Shown piece after piece: positions 1 to 8,218 of a stretch of 33,390 bases of DNA. A program made the position numbers and the translations under genes. Position 1 is the first letter of the stretch; every line of letters begins with the position of its first letter. The DNA is from Chara braunii (lineage: Eukaryota; Streptophyta; Charophyceae; Charales; Characeae), in assembly GCA_003427395.1 (NCBI GenBank), contig BFEA01000032.1:2508864-2542253 (forward strand), given 5' to 3'. The notes below the pieces were generated by a model. That model was not told the DNA's origin and made no database searches. It saw only the letters and a list, made by a program, of their open reading frames with translations.

Positions 1-29
1 CCGCCCGCACCGCGGGTGCTTATTTGACG

Positions 30-57
<28 letters not shown>
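30..57. repeat. (TA)n microsatellite
   Basis: An uninterrupted run of about 14 TA units followed by AT-rich sequence. No gene is associated with it. Confidence 0.9.
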
Positions 58-61
<4 letters not shown>

Positions 62-181
62 TAACTTATTTTCTTTTTTTATCTCTGGTTCGGTGAGGAA
101 TTCTGATGTGGCCCTCAACCAAAAGTTGTTTGTATTGCAATTCTACACAACATATGTTTTTTCTGAAAAATTTTTACTTTC

Positions 182-339
182 GTTTTTCTTTTTTTTTCTT
201 TTTTTTCTTTTTTTTTTTTCGCTGGGGCTGCCCGGAACTTTCCCCGGGGGTAATGCCCGGCCGGGCACCCGGGCGGGTATCCGGGCACAAGTTGGGTGCC
301 CGGGCGCCCGGAAAAACAACCTAAAAAAAAAAAAAAAAA
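182..339 (+). repeat. CCGGG-rich unit between a T-rich tract and poly(A)
   Basis: A T-rich tract (182-219) is followed by about 100 bp built from CCCGG/CCGGG words and then by 17 A residues (323-339). CCGGGCACCC at 261-270 is exactly complementary to GGGTGCCCGG at 294-303, so the GC-rich part can fold back. The terminal poly(A) suggests a small retroposon, but I found no RNA polymerase III box A/B or target-site duplication. The family is not recognised. Confidence 0.45.
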
Positions 340-378
340 GGGAACAGAGTTGCATGAAGTGGGACAGCCACAGAACCA

Positions 379-795
379 AATGGGAACGGAACGGAATGGA
401 ACCGAACCAAACGGGAACGGAACGGAATAGAGCGGAACCAAACGGAACGGAATGAAACCAAACGGGAACGGAACGGAACAGAACGGAACCAAACGGAACA
501 AAATGAAACCAAACGGGAATGGAACGAACAGAACGGAACCAAACAGAAACGGAATGAAACCAAACGGGAACGGAACGGAACAGAACGAAACCAAACTGAA
601 CGGAATGAAACCAAACGGGAATGGAACGGAACAGAACGGAACCAAACGGGTACGGAGTGGATACAAATAGGAAGGGAATGGAACAGAATGGAACCAAACG
701 GGAACGGAACGGAACAGATCGGAACCAAACGGGTACGGAATGAAACCAAACAGGAACGGAACGGAATGGAACGGAACGGAATTGAAAGGAACGGA
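379..795. repeat. GGAAC-type pentamer minisatellite
   Basis: About 415 bp made of degenerate five-base words (GGAAC, GGAAT, AGAAC, CAAAC, GAAAC). The word series ending CAAACGGGAAC recurs as a higher-order unit. The near absence of stop codons produces long spurious reading frames of Asn/Gly/Thr/Glu (plus strand) or Phe/Arg/Ser/Val/Pro (minus strand); these are low-complexity artefacts. The block lies just downstream, in minus-strand sense, of the candidate splice donor of the exon at 835-928, so it may be intronic. Confidence 0.85.
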
Positions 796-834
796 GCGGA
801 GCGGAATGGATGTGAGTGTGTGCTGGTGCTGTAC

Positions 835-928
835 CTTGTGTGGTGCCAGTCTCTCAATGACGGCGTCCGTCATCTCGGTGAGTGAGCCACATCTTCCATG
901 AATCCAGTTTTCATACGCAGCTTTATCC
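835..928 (-). CDS. Candidate internal exon of an unidentified host gene
   Basis: On the minus strand a pyrimidine-rich stretch ending TTTTCACAG precedes 94 nt open in only one frame. The sequence then ends in CACAAG followed by GTACAG, a good splice donor. One base precedes the first full codon, so the preceding exon should end with two bases of a codon. The translation includes KAAYENWIHGRCG and LTEMTDAVIERL, which is mixed, non-repetitive and protein-like, unlike the low-complexity sequence on both sides. I do not recognise the family. The next candidate exon upstream (1054-1417) ends in a phase that does not match, so an exon may be missing or the gene may be decayed. Confidence 0.45.
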
Positions 929-1053
929 CTGTGAAAACAGAACAACAGTTACCGTCAATTGTTTTGTCATTGAAAAACAAAGAAAAGAAAAAGGAAAAAC
1001 TTCAAAAAAGAAAAAAAGAAAAAAAAAGAAAAAAAGCAATATCTTCTTCTCAC

Positions 1054-1417
1054 CAGCAGTATATTTGAGTTCATCCATCCTGGCTGAAGGCAGAAATACG
1101 GAACGTCACCACTTATTTGTTCTATCACTGCCGTTCTTTGGACGAAAGAGCCCATTTTTGCGCCATGAAACTGTGGGCCTTGCCAAGTTGCCACGGTACC
1201 CAGGGAACGGGAAAAAATGGTGAGTGCATCTTCACACAGACTGTCGGAAGATGCATCTGCGACTATAAATAATAGTACCAGCTGCATCTTGCCACGTTCT
1301 TTGTGCATATGCACTTCAAATTTCCTCATTTTTGTGAGTGATGTGGCGACTCGCCATGTCTTGCCCCTTTCTTTGGTTCCAGGGGGTACGCTAGGAGGGT
1401 CGGGACTCCGGAGGTAG
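1054..1417 (-). CDS. Candidate exon (5' border uncertain) of an unidentified host gene
   Basis: The minus strand stays open for about 120 codons and ends at CTGCTG followed by GTGAGAAG, a strong splice-donor match. A polypyrimidine-rich interval of 125 bp then leads to the acceptor of the exon at 835-928. The residues are varied, for example GTVATWQGPQFHGAKMG and QISGDVPYFCLQPGW. The first in-frame ATG is at 1327-1329, but the frame is open further upstream. An acceptor-like TTTATAG near 1263 could shorten the exon to 1054-1262. Joining this donor directly to the next exon would put that exon in a frame with an immediate stop. I cannot assign a function. Confidence 0.35.
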
Positions 1418-1429
1418 CCTCATATAATA

Positions 1430-1679
1430 TGTTTGTTTCATGTTGATGTTCATCTCACATTTGAAGGTGTACTATGGGGCGCACTCCACTATACAACACT
1501 CTACATGCATTTGGATGCTTTCCGGGCCAGGTCCATTCGGACGTGTCCAACATTGTGAATGCCTCCCGTCAAGAACACGTCCAAAAGCATGTCGAGTGTT
1601 CTGTAGGGGAGCGAGGCCCAATGTTGACCTTCCGGGCCTGAGCCTCTAAAGTGTTACGAACTGAAAAACTGAGGAAAGT
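1430..1679. other. Unassigned sequence before the first LINE
   Basis: I see no convincing gene or repeat here. The sequence contains two copies of CCGGGCC (about 1528 and 1634), and the open frames are short and lack a recognisable domain. It may be further degenerate LINE sequence or host intron. Confidence 0.4.
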
Positions 1680-2753
1680 ATGAAGGTGACTTTGGGTCAG
1701 TTGCAACATCAACCAGCAAGAAGGCAAGCTCTTATATCTGCTATTCCGGCCGACTGGAAAAATCTCCTCTTTTCAATCTTTGTCGACCCAGTAGGTACTT
1801 GGTACATGGAAGAGGCCACTAGAGTGGCCAGAGTATGGAAACTTAACAGTTTCCTGGAGGATGGAAAACGAGTATTCCAGGTCTGGGATATCGTCCTTGG
1901 TGGTCTAACCAGGGCGCCGGAACAGGACACACAGCCCGAAGCTGGCTCCAGGCTAGTGCAGGTGAGAGTTATTCAACAAATTTCATCAGTTGATGTCTCG
2001 GTTTTCTCTCTATTCGCAGACGGTAAACCTATCAAACACATGAAGTTAGACCCTAGGACCTGCGAATGGAGAGCCAAAGGGGCTCATGGGGAAAATGTGT
2101 GCTTATTTGGTTATACAGTTATACTCAGAAGATGGGTTATGACCACATGCCCCCAATCAAACATCCCCTACTGATAGCCAGAAATAGCTGGTCTCAGCTG
2201 CTCAGCCTGGATCCCCTTGAGATTGAAATCTCTCTCAAACGTTGTTGGAAGCAACTTAAGCTTATCCCATGTTAGCGTCAGGCTTCTACTCTTTGGTTAG
2301 TATCTCTCACTGCTACCCCTCGACAGCTTGGTTGGCGGAAAGGGGAATGAAACTTGACTTACGGTGTCAACGATGCCACGAGGCATTTGAGTCCCTAGTT
2401 CACCTATGGTGGAACTGCCCTGACTCAGATAGAGTATGGAAATGGATTGCTGAACACTGGAACAGAGTCTCTGACTCAGCTTTTCCATGGAAAAGGAGTG
2501 GATCCTGCTAGGAGGACCACAAGGAAAGGTTAAACTCGCCAAAGGGTGGGGATACATTGGACAAGTATTCATAGCATGCGGCTTCCGGATAATTTGGCAA
2601 TGTAGGAACAACTGAGTGCTTGAAGGTAAAGAATGGTCAAATAAGCAGATCCGCTCAACCTTCATTTCGCTTCTCCACAGACAGATCCTGGTGGAAATGG
2701 CGCAGAAAGGTACCCAAGGCACAGATCGCAGGCAGCGGAGTTCGCTGGTTTAA
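1680..2753 (+). pseudogene. LINE-A ORF2 C-terminal fragment (connection region, zf-RVT, tail), broken
   Basis: The remnant needs at least three reading frames. The first (1680-2174) contains GTWYMEEATRVARVWKLN and FQVWDIVLGG, typical of the segment downstream of LINE reverse transcriptases. A second (2066-2275) carries it to WKQLKLIPC. A third (2269-2511) holds WLAERGMKLDLRCQRC and HLWWNC, a C-x2-C-x8-H-x4-C zinc-binding pattern of the zf-RVT domain. Just before 2511 the homology moves to another frame (EWILLGGPQGKVKLAKGW) and ends in IIWQCRNN and a stop. The protein cannot be made intact. The assignment to a plant-type LINE is firm; the clade is not determined. Confidence 0.7.
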
Positions 2754-3508
2754 AAAGACTTGGTGCACCTTTGATTCACTGGCCATGATTGGATCGGATG
2801 GCAAGCTAAGCCTGGACCATTGGTTATTCAGCCTCTGAAGAGCTGTAGTGAGCCCATGGTACTATCGAGTCTTCGGAGGCGGACCCTCAACTACAATGTC
2901 CGTTGCTTTCCCTGGGCTGGATTGTATAAATCGCAGTTGAGCGTGAATTAGTAGACTTGAGGTAATTGGTTAGTGTAGTGGGTGTTGGAGACACCTGGAT
3001 GCTCGGTTTCTGGTTCAAGCCGCAGGAGGCAGGCAGGGGGACCTCTTGCAGAAGGATCATTGTTTCCGGGTGGATGATCTCATCCCTTCCTTCGTCTCAG
3101 AAGGCTGAATAGGTCAATGGGGAATAGGGTAGATGAGTGGGTAGGTAGGACCCAGGAGGCTTTAGCTTGCGTGAGGGGGTTCTAGTAGGTAGTATAGGTG
3201 GCATGTTGGTGCAACTTTTGGTTTATTTGACTTTTCAGGCCTTGTGGCTTAGTTGATTGGGTGTTATTTTGGGGTTGTTTTGGTTTTAAGGCCGGGTGGT
3301 ACTGTTTTGTTATTTTCATGTTTTTTTTCCCCCGAGGTTTGGAATGTCAAGGCAGCCGGTCCGGATTTGACCACTTCTGTCTTAGACAAACCCCCGCGAT
3401 GTCTGCACCTAAGCTGGGTAATGGTCCCAGTACCCCATTTCCGGGTTGTTTGTGGAGGGATTCCCGGCCTCCCCCTTTTTGGTATCCTATTAATACAGTG
3501 TTTTTTCT

Positions 3509-3541
<33 letters not shown>
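1680..3541 (+). mobile_element. LINE-A: 5'-truncated LINE retrotransposon with poly(A) tail
   Basis: The copy begins within the region after the reverse-transcriptase core, runs through a zf-RVT zinc finger and a tryptophan-rich C-terminal tail, has about 650 bp of non-coding 3' sequence, and ends in a 28-base A tract (3514-3541). The 3' part contains a GCTGGGTAATGGTCCC segment that recurs in the SINE-like unit at 8066-8218. No RT catalytic core, endonuclease or ORF1 is present. A target-site duplication could not be identified. Confidence 0.7.
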
Positions 3542-3543
<2 letters not shown>

Positions 3544-3575
3544 CGAAAACTTTGCACCTAAAAAAAAAAAAAAAA
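3542..3575 (+). repeat. Second A-rich tract directly after the LINE-A tail
   Basis: Eighteen bases after the first poly(A) a second run of 16 A (3560-3575) occurs. The word AAAACTTTG lies before and after it (about 3546 and 3571). This could be a duplicated tail or a tiny retroposon stub bounded by a short direct repeat. Confidence 0.4.
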
Positions 3576-4468
3576 CTTTGTTTCTCGCAGGGCAACCCCA
3601 CAGACACGCGACAACGTCCCACGCCCATCCATCCTGGGGTAAGGTCCCACTTATGCGGATTTTTTTTAAGACAATGGAAATAAAGGACAATGCTGCCTCT
3701 TTGAGCAATGTTGTTGTGGTATGTGGGGGAAGGTTCAGTCGCCCTGAGGATAGTGCGGGTGGTGGTGTCAAAATGCGTAGAGGAGTGGGTGCTTTGAAGC
3801 GTAGTCTTTCTGTCTGAAAACTTCTTTGCTTATTTGGTGTATGCCCAACAGATTGTATGTGTGTATTGCATACTTGCAAGCGCACACCGTGCGGACAATT
3901 GTGCACGCTCGGTGGACAAGCGCAACGGAGCCATGCTGAACACGGCATGTGCGGAGCACGGCGGAAATAGGCACCCACTGCCACCCAGGAAAAAAAAAAA
4001 AGGAGGGGGGGTGGGTTGGATGCCTGTGCCCCTGTCGAAAATTGTGGGACGAAAGAGAATAAAATCGAGTATCAATCAAGCTACATTGCACAACGAACAT
4101 TTATCCCACTTGCCACACCTTTGCAATGGATGATCCAAACCAGAAGACCTCGTTCATACGAATAATCAATGCAAGCCAACACACCCCACTTGACACACGG
4201 AAATGTGCACCGTGTACCCAATCCTTCACACACAATGCACCCTCCCGTGATGCGCTCGTGCGAGATGGAGAAAAAAAAGGCGGAAGGCCTTGCATGCTCA
4301 TACGATGGACGGTGACACATCAGCACAACTCTGCAAATTCACTGTGCACATGCGCTGACATACGAATATGTTGATGGTGCAGGCAAAGCTCTCCCGATAG
4401 CTTGTGTGGCAAAAGCACAAGGCTGAGCACTGCCAAGAGTGTCGCATGACACCGCCAAGTGTGTTTCA
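3576..4468. other. About 0.9 kb without a recognisable gene
   Basis: I find only short reading frames on both strands, a purine tract near 3990-4010, and no domain. TTTCTCGCAG at about 3585 resembles a splice acceptor and GGGGTAAGG at about 3636 a donor, but the 50 bases between them are too little to call an exon. Confidence 0.5.
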
Positions 4469-4590
4469 TGGTACCGGCCCAAGTGTGGGTGAAACGGGGA
4501 CTGTTGGGCTTGTACCATGGAACACTCTTGGCATGGTACCGGCCCAAGAAATGGGTGTTGTTGGGCCAGTACCATGGGACACTCTTTCTT
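4469..4590. repeat. Two tandem hairpin units (GGTACC-bordered)
   Basis: Two adjacent units of about 60 bp each start with ATGGTACCGGCCCAAG and end with TTGGGC-xx-GTACCATGG, followed by ACACTCTT. Start and end of each unit are inverted repeats with one or two mismatches, so each unit folds into a hairpin. The loops differ between units. This could be a small tandemly duplicated foldback element. Confidence 0.6.
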
Positions 4591-4657
4591 TGCTCGTACC
4601 ACAGGGACGTAGGGGGGGGGTCAGGCTTCCTCGAGCTACTTGTTCAATGAAGGGATT

Positions 4658-4658
<1 letters not shown>

Positions 4659-4690
<32 letters not shown>

Positions 4691-4815
4691 NAAAACACGT
4701 GCTCCATCTNTTGGTGGGGAGCAGCNCCTGCTGAAAACCGGGTCCAGCGTCCCATAGATACAACCATATCCTCACAAATTGGCACAAGCTGGGAACCGGG
4801 CCCAGCGTCCCATGA
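4659..4815 (-). mobile_element. Retroposon 3' end in minus orientation, poly(T) on the plus strand
   Basis: Read on the minus strand, the motif GGGACGCTGG-x-CCCGGTTYYCAGC occurs twice, about 55 bp apart. It is followed by a CTCCCCACCAA-type segment and then the poly(A) that appears as T at 4659-4689. The same motif and order occur at 11905-12037 and 32937-33073. Three ambiguous bases (4691, 4710, 4726) lie in it. The 5' end and a target duplication are not visible. Confidence 0.6.
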
Positions 4816-4902
4816 GTACGTTCAGAAAAAACATCCGAAAAGTTCATGACAATGAACCTAAGGATATACTGAGAAAGTCCAATTAAAAGAATTGAAAGAA
4901 TT

Positions 4903-4932
4903 TAGAGCTACTTCAGAGCNACTTCAGAGCTG
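4903..4932. repeat. 11-bp tandem repeat with an ambiguous base
   Basis: GAGCTACTTCA is repeated with small changes two to three times; one copy carries an N at 4920. Confidence 0.55.
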
Positions 4933-4987
4933 TTGTGTAAGGGACTGCAGAGATAAACAAAAAGCAGAAGAAGACTCGGGAATCCAC

Positions 4988-5107
4988 CAACAGTCCTCCT
5001 CACCCCACTCCGGCAAGACTTACTGCAGCAAAGCCACCATCTCTACTGCTGCTATTCCCTATTTCTGTCCTACCAGCTAGCCCCTTCGCTAGCAGGACGC
5101 GTGATAC
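4988..5107 (+). repeat. Copy 1 of a ~120-bp direct repeat
   Basis: This stretch matches 5688-5802 closely. Both copies carry ACTGCAGC, GAGCCACCATCTCT or a near variant, CCTACCAGCTA, and GCTAG.AGGACGCGTGA. The copies are about 700 bp apart and bracket the open frame at 5101-5583. Confidence 0.75.
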
Positions 5108-5583
5108 CTTTCTCTCTCAATCCCTTCCCTTCCCATTACTCAGACAAAGGTACGGGAATAGACTGCAAAATTTCTAAAAAAGCCCCCAATCCTGCAAAAT
5201 CCCTAACAGATCCTTCCAAGGATCTCCAACACTGTCATATTCCCTGCCAAGCTTCCAGGCCTCACACCCTCTATCCTGCTGGGTTAGAGGGCAACACAAC
5301 TCACCCCAGCTCCGGCAAGCGTTGTCTCAGCAGCAACCCTCAGTTGTCCCGTGGGATGCCCCCCCAAAGCACCCCCAGATCTCTCTACCAGGCCTCATGC
5401 CCCTGCGTCAACGGGTTACAGGGCAACGCCCCAGCACCGGCCAGCGTCGTTCTGGCGTCGAACAGCCTTAGGTCACCGAGTATTACAGCTTGGAACTACC
5501 TAGAAGAGATTGCCAGGAAACCCGAGGATCCGGAAGACAGTTTAAAGACAGAACAGACTACCCCGTTTTTTGAGAATTTTTGA
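5101..5583 (+). CDS. Unidentified 160-codon reading frame
   Basis: A frame open for about 160 codons, rich in Ser, Pro, Asn and Gln, ending in an acidic stretch (AWNYLEEIARKPEDPED) and a stop. It contains its own internal duplication: a CAGGCCTCA..GGGCAAC segment recurs after about 138 bp (near 5250 and 5388). The frame has no ATG at its first position and no domain I recognise. It may be part of a retroelement ORF1 or a chance frame in GC-rich repeat DNA. Confidence that it is a real gene is low. Confidence 0.2.
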   Translation: MIPFSLNPFPSHYSDKGTGIDCKISKKAPNPAKSLTDPSKDLQHCHIPCQASRPHTLYPAGLEGNTTHPSSGKRCLSSNPQLSRGMPPQSTPRSLYQASCPCVNGLQGNAPAPASVVLASNSLRSPSITAWNYLEEIARKPEDPEDSLKTEQTTPFFENF

Positions 5584-5687
5584 AAGTTAAGATACCGGGG
5601 CCATTACCCGGCTTTGACTCTGAGATATTGGAATGACTTCAGACGTGTCTACAACAGTTTTCATGATTTAAACAGGCCCCCCAATCA

Positions 5688-5802
5688 ATCCCCTTGTCCC
5701 TACTCCAGCAAGACGTACTGCAGCCGAGCCACCATCTCTGCTGCTGCTGTGCTCTATTCCCATCCTACCAGCTAACCCCCTCGCTAGTAGGACGCGTGAC
5801 AC
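5688..5802 (+). repeat. Copy 2 of the ~120-bp direct repeat
   Basis: This matches 4988-5107 with scattered, mostly transition differences. The segment between the copies carries the open frame at 5101-5583, so the pair might be the ends of a small element or a tandem duplication. I saw no target duplication. Confidence 0.75.
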
Positions 5803-5818
5803 CCCACCATCTACATGC

Positions 5819-6245
5819 CACAGTTCTGTCTTCGCCATCGAAGGGGAGGTCCCGGAAAGTCGACAAGTGCACCAGTTCTGTCTTTGTCATTGAAGGGGAG
5901 GTCCCGGATCACCCTCGCCAACTCCATCCTAGCAAAGGGTTCGAAGGACCATATCCTCAGCATAACCCAACAGAACCTACACTCACCTCCTTCACCCCCC
6001 CAACTCCGTCCTAGTAAAGAGTTCGACCGACCATGTCCTCAGCGAGACCGAGACACAATCCTCACCCTGCAATCTCCTGCCCCCTCGGAAATTCCAGTTT
6101 CCGTCATCGAGGGGGTGAACCAGCACCGCCTAAGGCCAATCGCACCAGAGTAAACCCTCATCAGCCGGTACCCATCCGACAGCCAAAGCTGCCTGACGCC
6201 AATCGCATCTAATGACGGTTTCCCTAGCCGGTACCCCTCAGACAG
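5819..6245. repeat. Cluster of short imperfect tandem repeats
   Basis: Three kinds of two-copy repeat follow one another. A GTTCTGTCTT..AAGGGGAGGTCCCGGA block recurs after about 51 bp. An AACTCC.TCCTAG.AAAG.GTTCGA block recurs after about 82 bp. CCGGTACCC.TC.GACAGCC and GCCAATCGCA recur further right. The overlapping reading frames are short and show no domain. Confidence 0.6.
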
Positions 6246-6394
6246 CCCCGATGCACCCCTCTCTCCGTCCTCACAAAGAGTCATCTCGTGCCCTTTGCCC
6301 CCCTTCTTGGACAGATCCCCCGACTCAACAGAACCACCCCATAAGAGTCTACAGCCTTGATCAAAAGTAGAATTATCGGAGATCTCCAGAGTCA

Positions 6395-6540
6395 AAAATT
6401 TTATAGAGCTTCAATAGGAATTTATTTGAAGATTTCAAAAATTCTTTAGAAGCTTTTGTAGGAAAATATTTCGAAAAGTTTTTTAGAAGGTTTTATAGGA
6501 AGATGTTTCATGAAACGAAGTTTTTTTGAGGCTTTTCAAG
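6395..6540. repeat. Decayed ~40-bp tandem repeat
   Basis: About three and a half AT-rich units starting AGAGCTTCAATAGGAA, AGAAGCTTTTGTAGGAA and AGAAGGTTTTATAGGAA. It lies directly to the left of the LTR remnant beginning near 6790. The stretch from 6540 to 6790 holds nothing I recognise. Confidence 0.5.
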
Positions 6541-6789
6541 TTGTAAATTGTGAAATCGAAATCGAAAATTACGAATTCCTTATAGGAAGTGGGTATTATC
6601 AAATATAAGAGTAAGATCAATTTAATTGGAGTCTGAAATCGAGATTGTGGATGAGAAATTTCCTAGCATCAGAATCTTGGTTTGGAAGTGGGAATTAGTT
6701 TCCAGAACCAGGGTTCAGGAAATCGTTCAGACCGTAAGCCAGAAATTTACTAATCAGAAAAAACTTATCGTATAAGCATCTAGGACTAT

Positions 6790-7010
6790 GGCGTAGAAAG
6801 GGTACACGAGTCCAACCATTGTGATATGGGGTTTATCCTCCATAGGCTTAAGTGTAGCTTGGTTACTGGTTTGTGCTGTGTTGCATGGCCCTTTCTTTCG
6901 ATTCGATTCAAGACTTGACTAGTTACAGTCTGATCCTACAAAGATCAAATACTTCTGCTACCATTCGATAACAGGTCGGTTTACGACTCAACTTTGACTC
7001 ACTTATAGAT
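6790..7010 (+). mobile_element. Left piece of an old LTR of the giant-element family
   Basis: The sequence aligns, with many differences, to LTR positions about 17850-18075. Shared landmarks in order are an ATCTCCATA/ATCCTCCATA segment, ACTAGTT..AG..TGATCCT.CAA.GATCA, and ATAACAGGTCGGTT. Homology stops near 7010 and resumes at about 8216, so this LTR was split by later insertions. Confidence 0.65.
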
Positions 7011-7119
7011 CGTTGGGCCAACCAGTTCAATGTGGATCACTCCCTTCTGATGCCAATCTGCTGGTTCAGAGACCAGAAAATCAAAATCTATGAAAATTTC
7101 TTCCCTGCAGTGGTAGATA

Positions 7120-7695
7120 GTGCACCACTGCCTACCTACTAACGACTGGCTGATAGACCGCACCAACCTGGAGCAGCGGGGCCTGGTGCTGCCATGGTGT
7201 CAGCGATGTCTGCCTATGTTCCCATCTCACAAGAGGGCAAAGACTATTGAGCAATTTTTTATGCAATGCCCAATAGCACAGTATATGTGGAGATGGTGGG
7301 ACTGTATTTGGCGGAAGATGAGGACTGAGATCCCTTGGCCATGGTCATGGCGGACCATTTTGGTCGGCCACTGGCCTGTGGCACGAGAAGGCTCAACTTT
7401 TTTTTAGAACATGTTTTGGGTGGGTAGGAGGGCAGTGATGTGGACTCTCTGGTGGCAGAGGTGCATTTCGGCCTTAGAAAATGTGAGGATAGAAGGGGCA
7501 TAAATCGCTGAACAAATTCAGCAACAAGTACAACTGACACTCATACAAAAATCCCAACTGAATCTTTTCACATGAATCACCGACGTCAGGAAAGCGATCA
7601 TAGCATTCTGTACGGATTGGTTGGGTGGAGAAAGGGAAGGATGGGTAGCAGAGGTTACATGGGGAGGGGATAGAGCTGGTGGATAACGGGTTTTG
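7120..7695 (+). pseudogene. LINE-B ORF2 C-terminus (zf-RVT and tail), broken
   Basis: The frame 7120-7407 starts in CLPTNDWLIDRTNLEQRG and continues with WCQRC, the first half of the zf-RVT zinc finger. The second half reads TIEQFFMQC; LINE-C in this window has TIEHIFLQC at the same place, so the expected histidine ligand is glutamine here. After a stop at 7405-7407, the same type of tail continues (WVGRRAVMWTLWWQRC, then a QIQQQVQLTL helix-like segment) with further stops. The RT catalytic core is missing. The copy is dead. Confidence 0.65.
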
Positions 7696-7782
7696 GAAGA
7701 CATGAGGGATTATAAGTTAGTATTTAAAGACTGGATTCATGCGGAACCCTCGTTTCTTTTGCGCCCCCGCCACAGATTTATC

Positions 7783-8012
7783 GGACCCCTTCCCTCCCCA
7801 TGACCTCTCCTCGACGAAAATCCTGGTTTTAAGATATTTTAAATTTTTTTCTGGGCAGGCAAGGGGACGAAAGGAGGTTCTACTGGTGCCCCCCAGTGGA
7901 CCCCTTCCCTCCCCATGACCTCTCCTCGACAGAAATCCTGGTTTTAAGATATTTTAAAATTTGTTCTGGACAGGCAAGGGGGCGGAAGGAGGTTCTACTG
8001 GTGCCCCCCAGT
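7783..8012. repeat. Two tandem 115-bp units in the LINE-B 3' region
   Basis: Units 7783-7897 and 7898-8012 are near-identical. Each starts GGACCCCTTCCCTCCCC and ends with GGTGCCCCCCAGT. Differences are a handful of substitutions and single-base indels. Confidence 0.85.
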
Positions 8013-8065
8013 GGCTCCTTCCGATCTTCCTGCGTGATATCCAGGGCAAAAAAAAAAAAAAAAAA

Positions 8066-8218
8066 GTTGTTCTGAGAGTTTTCTCAGCCGAAGCTGGGTA
8101 ATGGCCCCGGTGCTTGAATATTTGTGTATTTCTATATGGACGCTAGGCCCGGTTCCCAGCACGTGTTGTTCCCCATAAATAGATTGAAGCATTTTGTCCA
8201 AAAAGAAAAAAAAGACCT
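8066..8218 (+). mobile_element. SINE-like unit or LINE tail with A-rich end
   Basis: The unit contains GCTGGGTAATGGCCCC, also found near the LINE-A tail, and then GGACGCTAGGCCCGGTTCCC, shared with the other retroposon tails in this window. It ends in an A-rich stretch at about 8201-8218, and LTR-homologous DNA resumes just there. It may be a LINE-mobilised SINE or a second LINE tail. No RNA polymerase III promoter is evident. Confidence 0.5.

Larger units (their letters stand above)
7030..8065 (+). mobile_element. LINE-B: LINE 3' fragment inserted in the old LTR
   Basis: The copy carries the C-terminal part of a LINE ORF2 and then non-coding 3' sequence with a 115-bp tandem duplication. It ends in 18 A residues (8048-8065). 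It sits between two pieces of the same decayed LTR, showing it (with the following SINE-like unit) entered after that LTR. The exact 5' joint is blurred. Confidence 0.6.

Noticed and set aside
115-945. Long minus-strand frames over 115-945 and 321-857 rich in Phe, Arg, Ser, Val and Pro
   Set aside because: They read through the pentamer minisatellite, which lacks stops in several frames; only the 835-928 end looks like real coding sequence.
3592-3641. Possible 50-bp exon between TTTCTCGCAG and GGGGTAAGG
   Set aside because: Too short and unsupported by any recognisable peptide; such splice-like words are frequent by chance.
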